A model generated the notes under the pieces. That model worked only from the letters and a program-made list of their open reading frames with translations. It did no database searches and was not told the origin of the DNA. From positions 1 through 31,611 of the forward strand of contig QFQM01000038.1 of NCBI GenBank assembly GCA_003243255.1: DNA of 31,611 nucleotides. Reading direction: 5' to 3'. The DNA comes from Flavobacterium psychrophilum. Its GTDB lineage: Bacteria > Bacteroidota > Bacteroidia > Flavobacteriales > Flavobacteriaceae. Position 1 is the stretch's first letter. Each line of letters begins with the position of its first letter. Positions 25,927 through 31,611 of the stretch are shown piece after piece. Both the position numbers and the translations under genes were made by a program.

Positions 25927-27408
25927 ATGAAACAACTTTTACTCTTCATATTGTCATTACTATTGGCTCAGACCGTATCAGCACAAGATACTTTCACGAA
26001 CCCAATTTTTCCCGGCGATCATGCCGACCCATCTATCATAAGGGATAAAGACGATTATTATATCGTTCATTCCTCTTTTGACTATTATCCGGGGTTGCTG
26101 ATATGGCATAGTAAGGATATGGTAAACTGGGAACCTGTAACCCACGCCCTGACAAAAAATGTTGGCTCAGTTTGGGCACCGGATCTGGTAAAATATGACA
26201 ATAAATATTACATCTATTTCCCGGTAAGCAATACCAATTATGTGGTATGGGCCAACAACATTAACGGACCGTGGAGCGACCCTATCGACCTGAAGGTAGG
26301 CAGCATTGACCCTGGTCATGTGGTAGACGAAAAAGGTAACCGTTACCTGTATTTCAGTGCGGGCGATTACGTTCCGCTTTCTAAAGACGGACTATCGGTA
26401 ACGGGCCCTGCAAAGCATGTATATGACGGTTGGGCTATTCCGCGTGAGTGGTCTATAGAATGCTTTTGTATGGAAGGGCCGAAGATCCTGAAAAAGGGAG
26501 ATTACTATTACCTTACTGTAGCCGAGGGCGGAACCGCCGGGCCTGCCACCAGCCATATGGTAATATCGGCACGTTCAAAATCACCGCTTGGCCCATGGGA
26601 AAATTCGCCTTATAATCCCGTACTAAAAACAGGGAGTGAATCAGAGAAATGGTGGTCGAAAGGACATTCAACAATCATTGATGATGCCTCAGGCAAATGG
26701 TGGATGGTTTTTCACGGCTATGAGAACGGGCATTATAACTTGGGACGCCAAACGCTACTTCAGCCTATAGAATGGACAAAAGACGGATGGTTCAAAAACC
26801 CTGACGGTATAAAAACCGAAGCGCCGATTACAAAACCTAAAGGCAAAGCTATTGTGGCTAAAACAGGATTATCAGACGATTTTCAGCAAGGAATTTTAGG
26901 CAAGCAATGGCAATTCTTTAAAGAATATGACCCAAAACGCTTTACGCTTGATAAGAATGGGCTTAACATCAAAGCACAGGGAAAAGGGCTTGGCGACAGT
27001 GCTCCCCTATCGTGTATTCCACAAGATCATTCGTATACTGTACAGGTAGAGGCTACGATAGAAGGCAACGCAACGGCATCACTTATCCTTTTTTATGCTG
27101 ACAGAATACATACCGGAATTGGTGCCAATGCTGAGAGCATTATGGCTGCCTTACGCTCATGGCAATTTGCTACCGAGAAAAATCCGGTAGGTAAACACAT
27201 TTACCTTCGCCTTGAAAAACGTGGCCAAATGGTAAATATGTTCTATAGTGCTGATAACACCAAATGGACAAAAATTGAAAATTCGGCAGAAGTATCGGCC
27301 TTTCACCACAATGTACTGAGCGGTTTTACGAGTTTAAGGATAGGCCTTTCTGCCGTTGGCGAAGGCAACGTAACCTTTAAGAACTTTGTATATACGCCAA
27401 TTGATTAA
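25927..27408 (+). CDS. Glycoside hydrolase family 43, beta-xylosidase or alpha-L-arabinofuranosidase
   Basis: The 493-residue protein has a signal peptide (LLLAQTVSA|QD), a five-bladed propeller catalytic domain (about 22-310) and a C-terminal beta-sandwich (about 325-490), the two-domain plan common in GH43. The three catalytic acids are visible: base Asp34 in DHADPSII, Asp128 in GSIDPGH, and acid Glu183 in CFCMEGPKI. The family contains beta-xylosidases and arabinofuranosidases that cannot be separated by eye. Next to alpha-xylosidase and galactosidase genes, trimming of arabinosyl or xylosyl side groups is likely. The ATG at 25927 starts the signal peptide. An earlier in-frame ATG at 25888 lies inside the hairpin and was rejected. 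Confidence 0.9.
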   Translation: MKQLLLFILSLLLAQTVSAQDTFTNPIFPGDHADPSIIRDKDDYYIVHSSFDYYPGLLIWHSKDMVNWEPVTHALTKNVGSVWAPDLVKYDNKYYIYFPVSNTNYVVWANNINGPWSDPIDLKVGSIDPGHVVDEKGNRYLYFSAGDYVPLSKDGLSVTGPAKHVYDGWAIPREWSIECFCMEGPKILKKGDYYYLTVAEGGTAGPATSHMVISARSKSPLGPWENSPYNPVLKTGSESEKWWSKGHSTIIDDASGKWWMVFHGYENGHYNLGRQTLLQPIEWTKDGWFKNPDGIKTEAPITKPKGKAIVAKTGLSDDFQQGILGKQWQFFKEYDPKRFTLDKNGLNIKAQGKGLGDSAPLSCIPQDHSYTVQVEATIEGNATASLILFYADRIHTGIGANAESIMAALRSWQFATEKNPVGKHIYLRLEKRGQMVNMFYSADNTKWTKIENSAEVSAFHHNVLSGFTSLRIGLSAVGEGNVTFKNFVYTPID

Positions 27409-27417
27409 TGATATGCC

Positions 27418-27480
27418 GCTCCTCCGGAGCTAATTTGCCTATCCCACTATTTTACTATAAATATATCGCTCCTCCGGAGC
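27418..27480. repeat. Pair of GCTCCTCCGGAGC palindromes between GH43 and GH29
   Basis: The 13-base sequence GCTCCTCCGGAGC occurs at 27418-27430 and 27468-27480, exactly 50 bases apart, each followed by T. The unit between them includes CTATAAATATATC. The core is shared with the long palindrome at 4788-4895. It fits a dispersed repeat inserted in the intergenic space of the PUL. Confidence 0.75.
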
Positions 27481-27497
27481 TTTTTAAACGATATGAC

Positions 27498-28955
27498 ATG
27501 AAAAAAATACTATTTGCTGCATGTGCTGCTTTTAGCTTTACTGTAGGCAATGCTCAGGAAACCTACCAGCCTAACTGGGAATCGCTTGCTAAATATGACG
27601 AGACTGCCGAATGGTTTAAGGATGCCAAGTTTGGCATCTATGCACACTGGGGTGTGCTTTCGGTTCCGGCGTATGCTAATGACTGGTTTCCGCGAAATAT
27701 GTTTATAGAAGGTACACCCGAGTACAAACATCAGGTATCATTATATGGTGATCCTTCTAAATTTGGTTACCATGATTTTGTACCGATGTTCCATGCAGAA
27801 TATTTTAATGCCAACGACTGGGCAGAACTCTTCCAGAAGGCGGGAGCTAAATTTGCCGGCGTAGTTGCCGAGCATCATGACGGCTGGAGCAACTGGGACA
27901 GTAAGATCAACCCGTGGAACAGTATGGATATGGGTCCGCATCGTGATCTAGTGGGTGAACTTGCCAAAGCAATTCATGGCAGAGGAATGAAACTTGTAAC
28001 CTCTTTCCATAAAGACCGAAATCTTCAGATCAATAAGAATAATCCGGACAAATGGCTGGATGATATTTCTTATTTCCCATACAACCCAAAATTCCCTACA
28101 TCGTCAACCGATCCTAAGTTGGCACAAATGTATGGTAACATCCCGCCCGATCAGTTCTATGCCAACTGGTATGGTGAACTAAAAGAGCTTATCGATAACT
28201 ACTCTCCAGACCTTATTTATTTTGACAGTAAAATGAGTAAGATACCGGAGAAGACAAAACAGGAATTTGTTGCATACTACTTTAACCACTCGGTAAAGGA
28301 AAAAAAACAGGTCATCATTACGCATAAGGAAGGCGAGCTTCCTAAAAGCGTAAGTATAGAAGACTTTGAAAAAGGACGCCAGAATGCCATCACTAAAGAT
28401 TTTTGGCTTACGGATGAAACCGTATCGGTAGGCAGCTGGAGCTACACTAACGATCTTGGCCTGAAAACTGCTAATGATATCGTTGACCTATTGGCTGATA
28501 TCGTGAGCAAGAACGGTGCGCTGATGCTTAATGTATCACCTATGGCAAACGGAATTATCCCTAAAAACCAGCAGGATATACTATTAGAGATCGGGCAATG
28601 GCTTAATGTGAATGGTGAAGCGATTTATGGCACACGTACTTTTGATGTTTTTGGCGAAGGCCCAACCAAACAGGAAAAAGGCGGTATGTTCCTGGATAAG
28701 ATAAGCTACACAGCACAAGACATTCGCTACACCCGAAAAGGCAATACCATTTATGCTATTGTACTAGGATGGCCGGGAGAAAATGCGGCTATAACATTAG
28801 GTGCTTTAGCCAATAAAGGAAAAGTAAAAAGCGTTAGCATTTTAGGGAGTACGGAAAAGACAGCTTATACCTATGACAATTTAGGATTGCATATAAAAAC
28901 CCCTTCTAAAAAAGTAGATGATAAAGCTTTTGTAGTGAAGGTGGAGTTGAAGTAA
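27498..28955 (+). CDS. Glycoside hydrolase family 29, alpha-L-fucosidase
   Basis: The enzyme likely removes alpha-L-fucose, as found on galactosylated xyloglucan side chains. It has 485 residues and a signal peptide (FTVGNAQ|ETY). GH29 features include FGIYAHWGVLSVPAYANDWF (45-64), AEHHDGWSNWDSKINPW (124-140), GMKLVTSFHKDRN, and the predicted nucleophile Asp243 in SPDLIYFDSK, where many relatives have WFDG. MLNVSPMANGIIP follows further on. A C-terminal beta domain completes it. It is the last gene of the PUL. No fucose catabolic genes are in the window. The ATG at 27498 is used because the upstream extension (to 27408) translates the palindromic repeats. Confidence 0.92.
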   Translation: MKKILFAACAAFSFTVGNAQETYQPNWESLAKYDETAEWFKDAKFGIYAHWGVLSVPAYANDWFPRNMFIEGTPEYKHQVSLYGDPSKFGYHDFVPMFHAEYFNANDWAELFQKAGAKFAGVVAEHHDGWSNWDSKINPWNSMDMGPHRDLVGELAKAIHGRGMKLVTSFHKDRNLQINKNNPDKWLDDISYFPYNPKFPTSSTDPKLAQMYGNIPPDQFYANWYGELKELIDNYSPDLIYFDSKMSKIPEKTKQEFVAYYFNHSVKEKKQVIITHKEGELPKSVSIEDFEKGRQNAITKDFWLTDETVSVGSWSYTNDLGLKTANDIVDLLADIVSKNGALMLNVSPMANGIIPKNQQDILLEIGQWLNVNGEAIYGTRTFDVFGEGPTKQEKGGMFLDKISYTAQDIRYTRKGNTIYAIVLGWPGENAAITLGALANKGKVKSVSILGSTEKTAYTYDNLGLHIKTPSKKVDDKAFVVKVELK

Positions 28956-28967
28956 TGTTTAAAAACA

Positions 28968-29000
28968 AAACCTGCAAGGTTATTATGACCTTGCAGGTTT
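28968..29000. terminator. Bidirectional hairpin between GH29 and the nucleotidase gene
   Basis: AAACCTGCAAGGT (28968-28980) and ACCTTGCAGGTTT (28988-29000) are perfect inverted arms around a 7-base loop. On the minus strand the stem continues into TTTTGTTTTT, so it is a better terminator for the leftward nucleotidase gene. For GH29 it ends the PUL 13 bases after the stop with only a short T tract. No other feature was found in 29001-29065. Confidence 0.75.
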
Positions 29001-29065
29001 ACCCAAACATTCCGGATTAACGTTTTGCATTTATTCCGGTATATCCTTACCCAAGAATATATTTT

Positions 29066-29608
29066 TTATTCCGCGGCTTCTTCAAATTCTTTTAACAGGC
29101 CGCTCACTTCGTTCCAGTGGTTTATCCTTTTATGATGTGTAAGATTCACATTGTGGTAGGCCGTAAACATCAGTGGCTTTCCTTTACAGAAATCAAGGTT
29201 TTTGATGTGGTCATCGATCATATAATCCGTATCGATGATGCTTTTGTCACCGCAAAAGATAATATTCTTCCAGCTGATGAACGGAAAGTGCTCTGCCAGC
29301 CATTCTTTCTTTTCGAATAGTGATAACGGGAATTCCATTGCGGCTGATACTACATATACTTCGTAATTTTCCATAAGTGCTTTAACCACTTCTACAGCAC
29401 CATCCATTACTGGAAGATTTCTAAAGAAGCCCTCGGTGTTCAGAATCTTCAATAACAATTCCTTATCAGGAAAAAGGCCATGGTCTTCCATGCCCTGTAT
29501 TTCATCTCTGGTAATAGTAGTTCCGGCTTCTTTATTGTACCAGTCTACAATATATTGTTCTATATCGGCCATTACACCGTCCATATCTATAGCAATCGAT
29601 TTTTTCAT
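29066..29608 (-). CDS. 5'(3')-deoxyribonucleotidase-like HAD phosphatase
   Basis: The protein starts MKKSIAIDMDGVMADIEQY. Asp8 and Asp10 of the DxDGV motif are the nucleophile and acid of HAD phosphatases of the NT5C family, which dephosphorylate deoxynucleoside monophosphates. Further motifs are VYVVSAAMEFP (HAD motif II region) and FCGDKSIIDTDYMIDDHIKNL (motifs III/IV, with Asp-Asp). It is about 180 residues, the usual length, and has no signal peptide. An alternative ATG at 29626 would add six residues (MQNNAT). The internal start is chosen because it matches the family N-terminus. It is divergent from the DeoR-type regulator and shares a repeat-filled promoter region with it, so it is probably a regulated target. 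Confidence 0.87.
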   Translation of the reverse strand: MKKSIAIDMDGVMADIEQYIVDWYNKEAGTTITRDEIQGMEDHGLFPDKELLLKILNTEGFFRNLPVMDGAVEVVKALMENYEVYVVSAAMEFPLSLFEKKEWLAEHFPFISWKNIIFCGDKSIIDTDYMIDDHIKNLDFCKGKPLMFTAYHNVNLTHHKRINHWNEVSGLLKEFEEAAE

Positions 29609-29646
29609 TGTTGCGTTATTTTGCATATTGTTGCATTATTTCGAAG

Positions 29647-29679
29647 CAAAGTTACAGCAATAAAACTGTATATTGCAAA
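29647..29679 (-). promoter_or_regulatory. Predicted promoter of the nucleotidase gene
   Basis: On the minus strand TTTG (29679-29676) and TAACTTTG (29654-29647) are 21 bases apart. The -7 element is an exact TAnnTTTG match and the spacer is one or two bases longer than usual. The -33 element lies inside the TTGCAA repeat array, so binding there would block this promoter. Confidence 0.45.
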
Positions 29680-29724
29680 TATTTGCAACATTTATTTGCT
29701 TATATTTGCAACATATTGCAACAT
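29673..29724. promoter_or_regulatory. TTGCAA direct-repeat array, candidate DeoR-type operator
   Basis: TTGCAA occurs at 29673, 29683, 29706 and 29716. Each pair is spaced 10 bases apart and the pairs are offset by exactly 33 bases, close to three helical turns. The last three copies extend to TTGCAACAT. Inverted relatives (TGTTGC) sit at 29609 and 29629, in the nucleotidase leader. The array covers the promoter elements of both divergent genes. Confidence 0.6.
29701..29708 (+). promoter_or_regulatory. Predicted -7 element of the DeoR-type regulator
   Basis: TATATTTG matches TAnnTTTG exactly and ends 17 bases before the regulator ATG. It overlaps the third TTGCAA copy. No good -33 element was found at the usual spacing, and the leader would be very short. 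Confidence 0.4.
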
Positions 29725-29725
29725 C

Positions 29726-30475
29726 ATGTTAAAAGAAGAACGCCTGCAGGCTATATTAGATCAGTTATCACAAGACAATAAAGTCCGACTTGATGCATTG
29801 AGTGAATCGCTTAACGTATCGGAAGATACCATACGCCGTGACATTAAGGAACTTGATACCCGTGGACTTTTGAAGGCCGTTCGTGGCGGGGCGGTATTGC
29901 ACTCTCCTATTCCTCACCATTACAGGGACAGGGAAAAACATGACATTGGCACTAAAAAGATCATCGCCACAAAAGCATTAGACTTCTTGCAGGATGGTCA
30001 GGTAGTATTCTTTGACGGAGGGACATCGGTAGTAGCACTGGCGGCAAGCCTGCCTGCAAACCTAAAGATAACGGTTGTAACGAATAGTTTCCCCGTTGCC
30101 AATGTGCTGGAAGACCACCCGAATGTAGAAGTAATCTTTGCAGGAGGACGACTGTATAAAACGGGCTTTACCACTATGGGACAGGAAACACTGGATACTT
30201 TTAGCCGTGTTAGAGCCGACATCTGTTTTTTGGGGATATGCAGTATTCACGAAAGCATGGGTGTAACCGCAATGGACTATGAGGATGCACAGGTAAAAAA
30301 GATGATGGTAGAAAAAGCCGCAAAAACCATTGCGATGTCATCGCTCGAAAAAACCAATACCGTTGAACCATTTTATATTTGTCCGGTAACCGACCTGGAT
30401 GTGATCATTACCGAAGCAGCGCCAGATAATAAGCTGCTAAAAGTTTTTGGAGAGATGGGGATTGGGGTGGTATAA
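29726..30475 (+). CDS. DeoR/GlpR-family transcriptional regulator
   Basis: The 249-residue protein has the DeoR helix-turn-helix at about 4-57 (ERLQAILDQLSQDNKVRLDALS, then NVSEDTIRRDIKELDTRG). The sensor domain is of the phosphosugar-isomerase fold: FFDGGTSVVALA, VVTNSFPVANVL, VIFAGGRLYKTGFTTMG and CFLGICSIHESMGVTA. The family usually represses sugar or nucleoside genes and is released by a phosphorylated sugar. The divergent nucleotidase-like gene makes a deoxyribose- or nucleotide-related effector possible, but this is inference. The frame is open for 82 codons upstream, across the nucleotidase gene. The ATG at 29726 (MLKEERLQ) is the family start. An array of TTGCAA repeats lies immediately upstream. 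Confidence 0.92.
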   Translation: MLKEERLQAILDQLSQDNKVRLDALSESLNVSEDTIRRDIKELDTRGLLKAVRGGAVLHSPIPHHYRDREKHDIGTKKIIATKALDFLQDGQVVFFDGGTSVVALAASLPANLKITVVTNSFPVANVLEDHPNVEVIFAGGRLYKTGFTTMGQETLDTFSRVRADICFLGICSIHESMGVTAMDYEDAQVKKMMVEKAAKTIAMSSLEKTNTVEPFYICPVTDLDVIITEAAPDNKLLKVFGEMGIGVV

Positions 30476-30597
30476 TTAATCTTGATGATTTTGGGACTAC
30501 AGGAAAAGACAATTTTGGAGAAATATTTTATAATTTAAAAAATGAATTATTATCAAGCATATTTAAATCCGGAACCAAAAATAATTGGTGTAAATAA
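30476..30597 (+). pseudogene. Possible 3' remnant of a lost gene (toxin-like?)
   Basis: From just after the regulator stop, one frame (ctt gat gat ttt ...) stays open and reads INLDDFGTTGKDNFGEIFYN, continuing with a helix-like LKNELLSS and ending at the TAA at 30595-30597. It has no start codon of its own and overlaps the first 19 codons of the next gene in another frame. It is compositionally like the AT-rich downstream gene and looks protein-like, but no family was recognised. It may be the tail of a truncated upstream partner, such as a polymorphic toxin, or a chance open stretch. Confidence 0.2.
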
Positions 30598-31234
30598 TGG
30601 AATTTATCAGATAGAAATTGGTAAAGAAGAAATACTAAATAACGCTAGTTTTAAAGAATTTCGGGATTTCTTTAATTGTAATAATAAGGCATTTTGGATA
30701 AATCAAAACTCTATTTTTGATTTAAAAATTCCTGTAATAAAAGCTAAGCTATTAAAAAAAGCTAAGATTACTGATATTATGGGATACACACAGAATATCA
30801 CATTCCTGAATAATGTATATAGTTCAAAATTTATTGAAGTTTTGAAACAATTTAACCTTAAAGATCATAAAACTTTTGAAATTAAAATTGACGATGTTGA
30901 TGAAAAGTATTTTTTACTTTACCATCGGACTATACTTCTTGTAGATATCAATTACAAAAGATCTGTAATATACACCGGACATAAAGTACTTCAAAACGTA
31001 AAATATCATTCTATAAATACTCATGAAGAGTATCGCAAGTTTATAACATCGAATCCTATTCATTCTTTTGAAAAAATATGTATTTCAAAAGAATACGAAA
31101 ATTTAGATTTCATTTCAATACAGGCAGCTAGTTATAATTTTTACTCCGAAAGATTAGCCGAAGAGTTAATAAACAATAGTATAAGTGGCTTAAAGGTAAG
31201 CTATACTAATTCAATTCAACTAGAATTTTATTAA
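30542..31234 (+). CDS. Hypothetical protein, resembles Imm11/DUF1629 immunity proteins
   Basis: The 230-residue soluble protein has no signal peptide or membrane segment. Its central part (YSSKFIEVLKQFNLKDHKTFEI) and its C-terminus (FYSERLAEELINNSISGLKV) resemble the SxRLxExLxxxxxxGxxF pattern of the Imm11/DUF1629 family, whose members neutralise polymorphic toxins. The likeness is by eye and moderate. The gene is visibly richer in A and T than its neighbours, and a protein-like remnant overlaps its start. Both suggest horizontal arrival, perhaps as the surviving half of a toxin-immunity pair. No toxin gene is present nearby. A repeat patch follows. Confidence 0.6.
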   Translation: MNYYQAYLNPEPKIIGVNNGIYQIEIGKEEILNNASFKEFRDFFNCNNKAFWINQNSIFDLKIPVIKAKLLKKAKITDIMGYTQNITFLNNVYSSKFIEVLKQFNLKDHKTFEIKIDDVDEKYFLLYHRTILLVDINYKRSVIYTGHKVLQNVKYHSINTHEEYRKFITSNPIHSFEKICISKEYENLDFISIQAASYNFYSERLAEELINNSISGLKVSYTNSIQLEFY

Positions 31235-31380
31235 TATAACCTCGATGGTGCGAATTTGCAATCTGTGCAACTTAAAATAAATTTGGAGGAACGGCATATA
31301 ATATGTCGCCCCTCTTAGCCTTTATTACTTCAGAATTTATTAATTCCATACGGGAAATATTTCTCATTCACTTATATATT

Positions 31381-31480
31381 CTACCAACATTATATCCCTA
31401 ACGGGATAATCACAACATTTCCCGTAGGGAAAGGGTGTTGGTAGCAAATCATTTTCATTATACATTTTTCCCGTAGGGAA
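31381..31480. repeat. CCCGTAGGG-type palindromic repeat cluster
   Basis: CTACCAACA (31381-31389) and TGTTGGTAG (31436-31444) enclose two smaller palindromes, ATCCCTAACGGGAT (31394-31407) and TTTCCCGTAGGGAAA (31418-31432). A third, TTCCCGTAGGGAA, lies at 31468-31480. The arrangement looks like the dispersed intergenic repeats of Bacteroidota. The remainder of 31235-31516 shows no gene. Confidence 0.7.
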
Positions 31481-31516
31481 TACATCCATAGCTCCATATC
31501 CAAAATTGAGAGATCA

Positions 31517-31611
31517 TCATTTCACCACCGCCCTCAACTCATTCCTGTAAGCAGAAGCACTCTTACCGGTAAAATCCTTAAACGACTTATTAAAGTGGCT
31601 AAAGTTATTAA
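31517..31611 (-). CDS. AraC-family transcriptional regulator, C-terminal end (cut by window edge)
   Basis: Only the last 31 codons are in the window, entering from the right edge and ending at a TGA followed by a second TGA. The sequence NNFSHFNKSFKDFTGKSASA followed by YRNELR is the second helix-turn-helix motif of AraC regulators (pattern xSHFxxxFKxxxGxSxxxYR). Nothing can be said about the sensor domain. It could be a stand-alone AraC regulator or the end of a hybrid two-component regulator. Its distance from the PUL leaves a role there open. Confidence 0.85.
   Translation of the reverse strand, partial: NNFSHFNKSFKDFTGKSASAYRNELRAVVK

Noticed and set aside
27408..27497. 30-codon extension of the fucosidase frame
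   Set aside because: It translates the two CTCCGGAG repeats. A clean signal peptide starts at 27498.
29701..29724. TTGCAA repeats as a CRISPR or replication iteron array
   Set aside because: The units are too short and too few, there are no spacers of regular CRISPR length, and there is no dnaA/rep gene. The promoter position fits an operator better.
29480..29725. 82-codon extension of the DeoR-type regulator frame
   Set aside because: It overlaps the nucleotidase gene on the other strand and the operator array. The conserved helix-turn-helix begins just after the ATG at 29726.
1..31611. tRNA, rRNA or insertion-sequence genes
   Set aside because: No CCA-ending cloverleaf, rRNA-like block, transposase motif or terminal inverted repeats with target duplications were recognised. 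Small ncRNAs cannot be excluded by eye.

Overview
The window looks like a chromosomal segment of a marine, soil or freshwater member of the Bacteroidota, most likely Flavobacterium or a close relative. The reasons are a SusC/SusD pair, lipoproteins with Cys-Ser-Asp-Asp type starts, promoters of the TTTG / TAnnTTTG type, no Shine-Dalgarno sequences, and dispersed CTCCGGAG and CCCGTAGGG palindromes between genes. No rRNA, tRNA, transposase or CRISPR array was seen. The main content is a sugar-scavenging region: a galactose operon next to a polysaccharide utilization locus (PUL) with a built-in xylose pathway.

Left part (1-4737). A minus-strand operon galM-galK-galT is followed by the first third of a sodium/sugar symporter that runs off the window edge. 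A GntR-type regulator with a LacI-like sensor domain is transcribed divergently. The shared 100-bp promoter region carries three ACCAGT copies on one helical face, a likely operator. galE is not in the window. A long palindromic repeat and a terminator separate this block from the next.

Middle part (4960-28955). A Nudix-fold winged-helix regulator (AraR/NrtR type, with a degenerate Nudix box) is divergent from xylB-xylA-susC-susD-surface lipoprotein. The xylB promoter fits the Bacteroidota consensus, and a near-perfect palindrome lies on the predicted transcription start. After a strong hairpin come GH2 and GH31 genes. After a second hairpin come GH97, GH3 and GH3, then a repeat-type hairpin, then GH43 and GH29. 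The set beta-galactosidase, alpha-xylosidase, beta-glucosidase, fucosidase and GH43, with xylose isomerase/kinase and the nearby galactose genes, fits xyloglucan oligosaccharides best. No endo-glucanase is encoded here, so long chains must be cut elsewhere. The GH97 is of the inverting SusB type, which is not obviously explained by xyloglucan.

Right part (29066-31611). A 5'(3')-deoxyribonucleotidase-like HAD gene and a DeoR/GlpR regulator are divergent around a regular array of TTGCAA repeats. Then comes an AT-rich gene resembling Imm11/DUF1629 immunity proteins, preceded by a possible toxin remnant, a patch of CCCGTAGGG repeats, and the C-terminal end of an AraC-family regulator that enters from the right edge.

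Inferred working model: the TonB-dependent SusC/D pair imports branched xylose-containing oligosaccharides. Periplasmic and lipid-anchored hydrolases strip Fuc, Gal, Xyl, Ara and Glc. Xylose goes through XylA/XylB, and galactose through GalM/K/T. The Nudix regulator senses the pentose side and the GntR regulator the galactose side.
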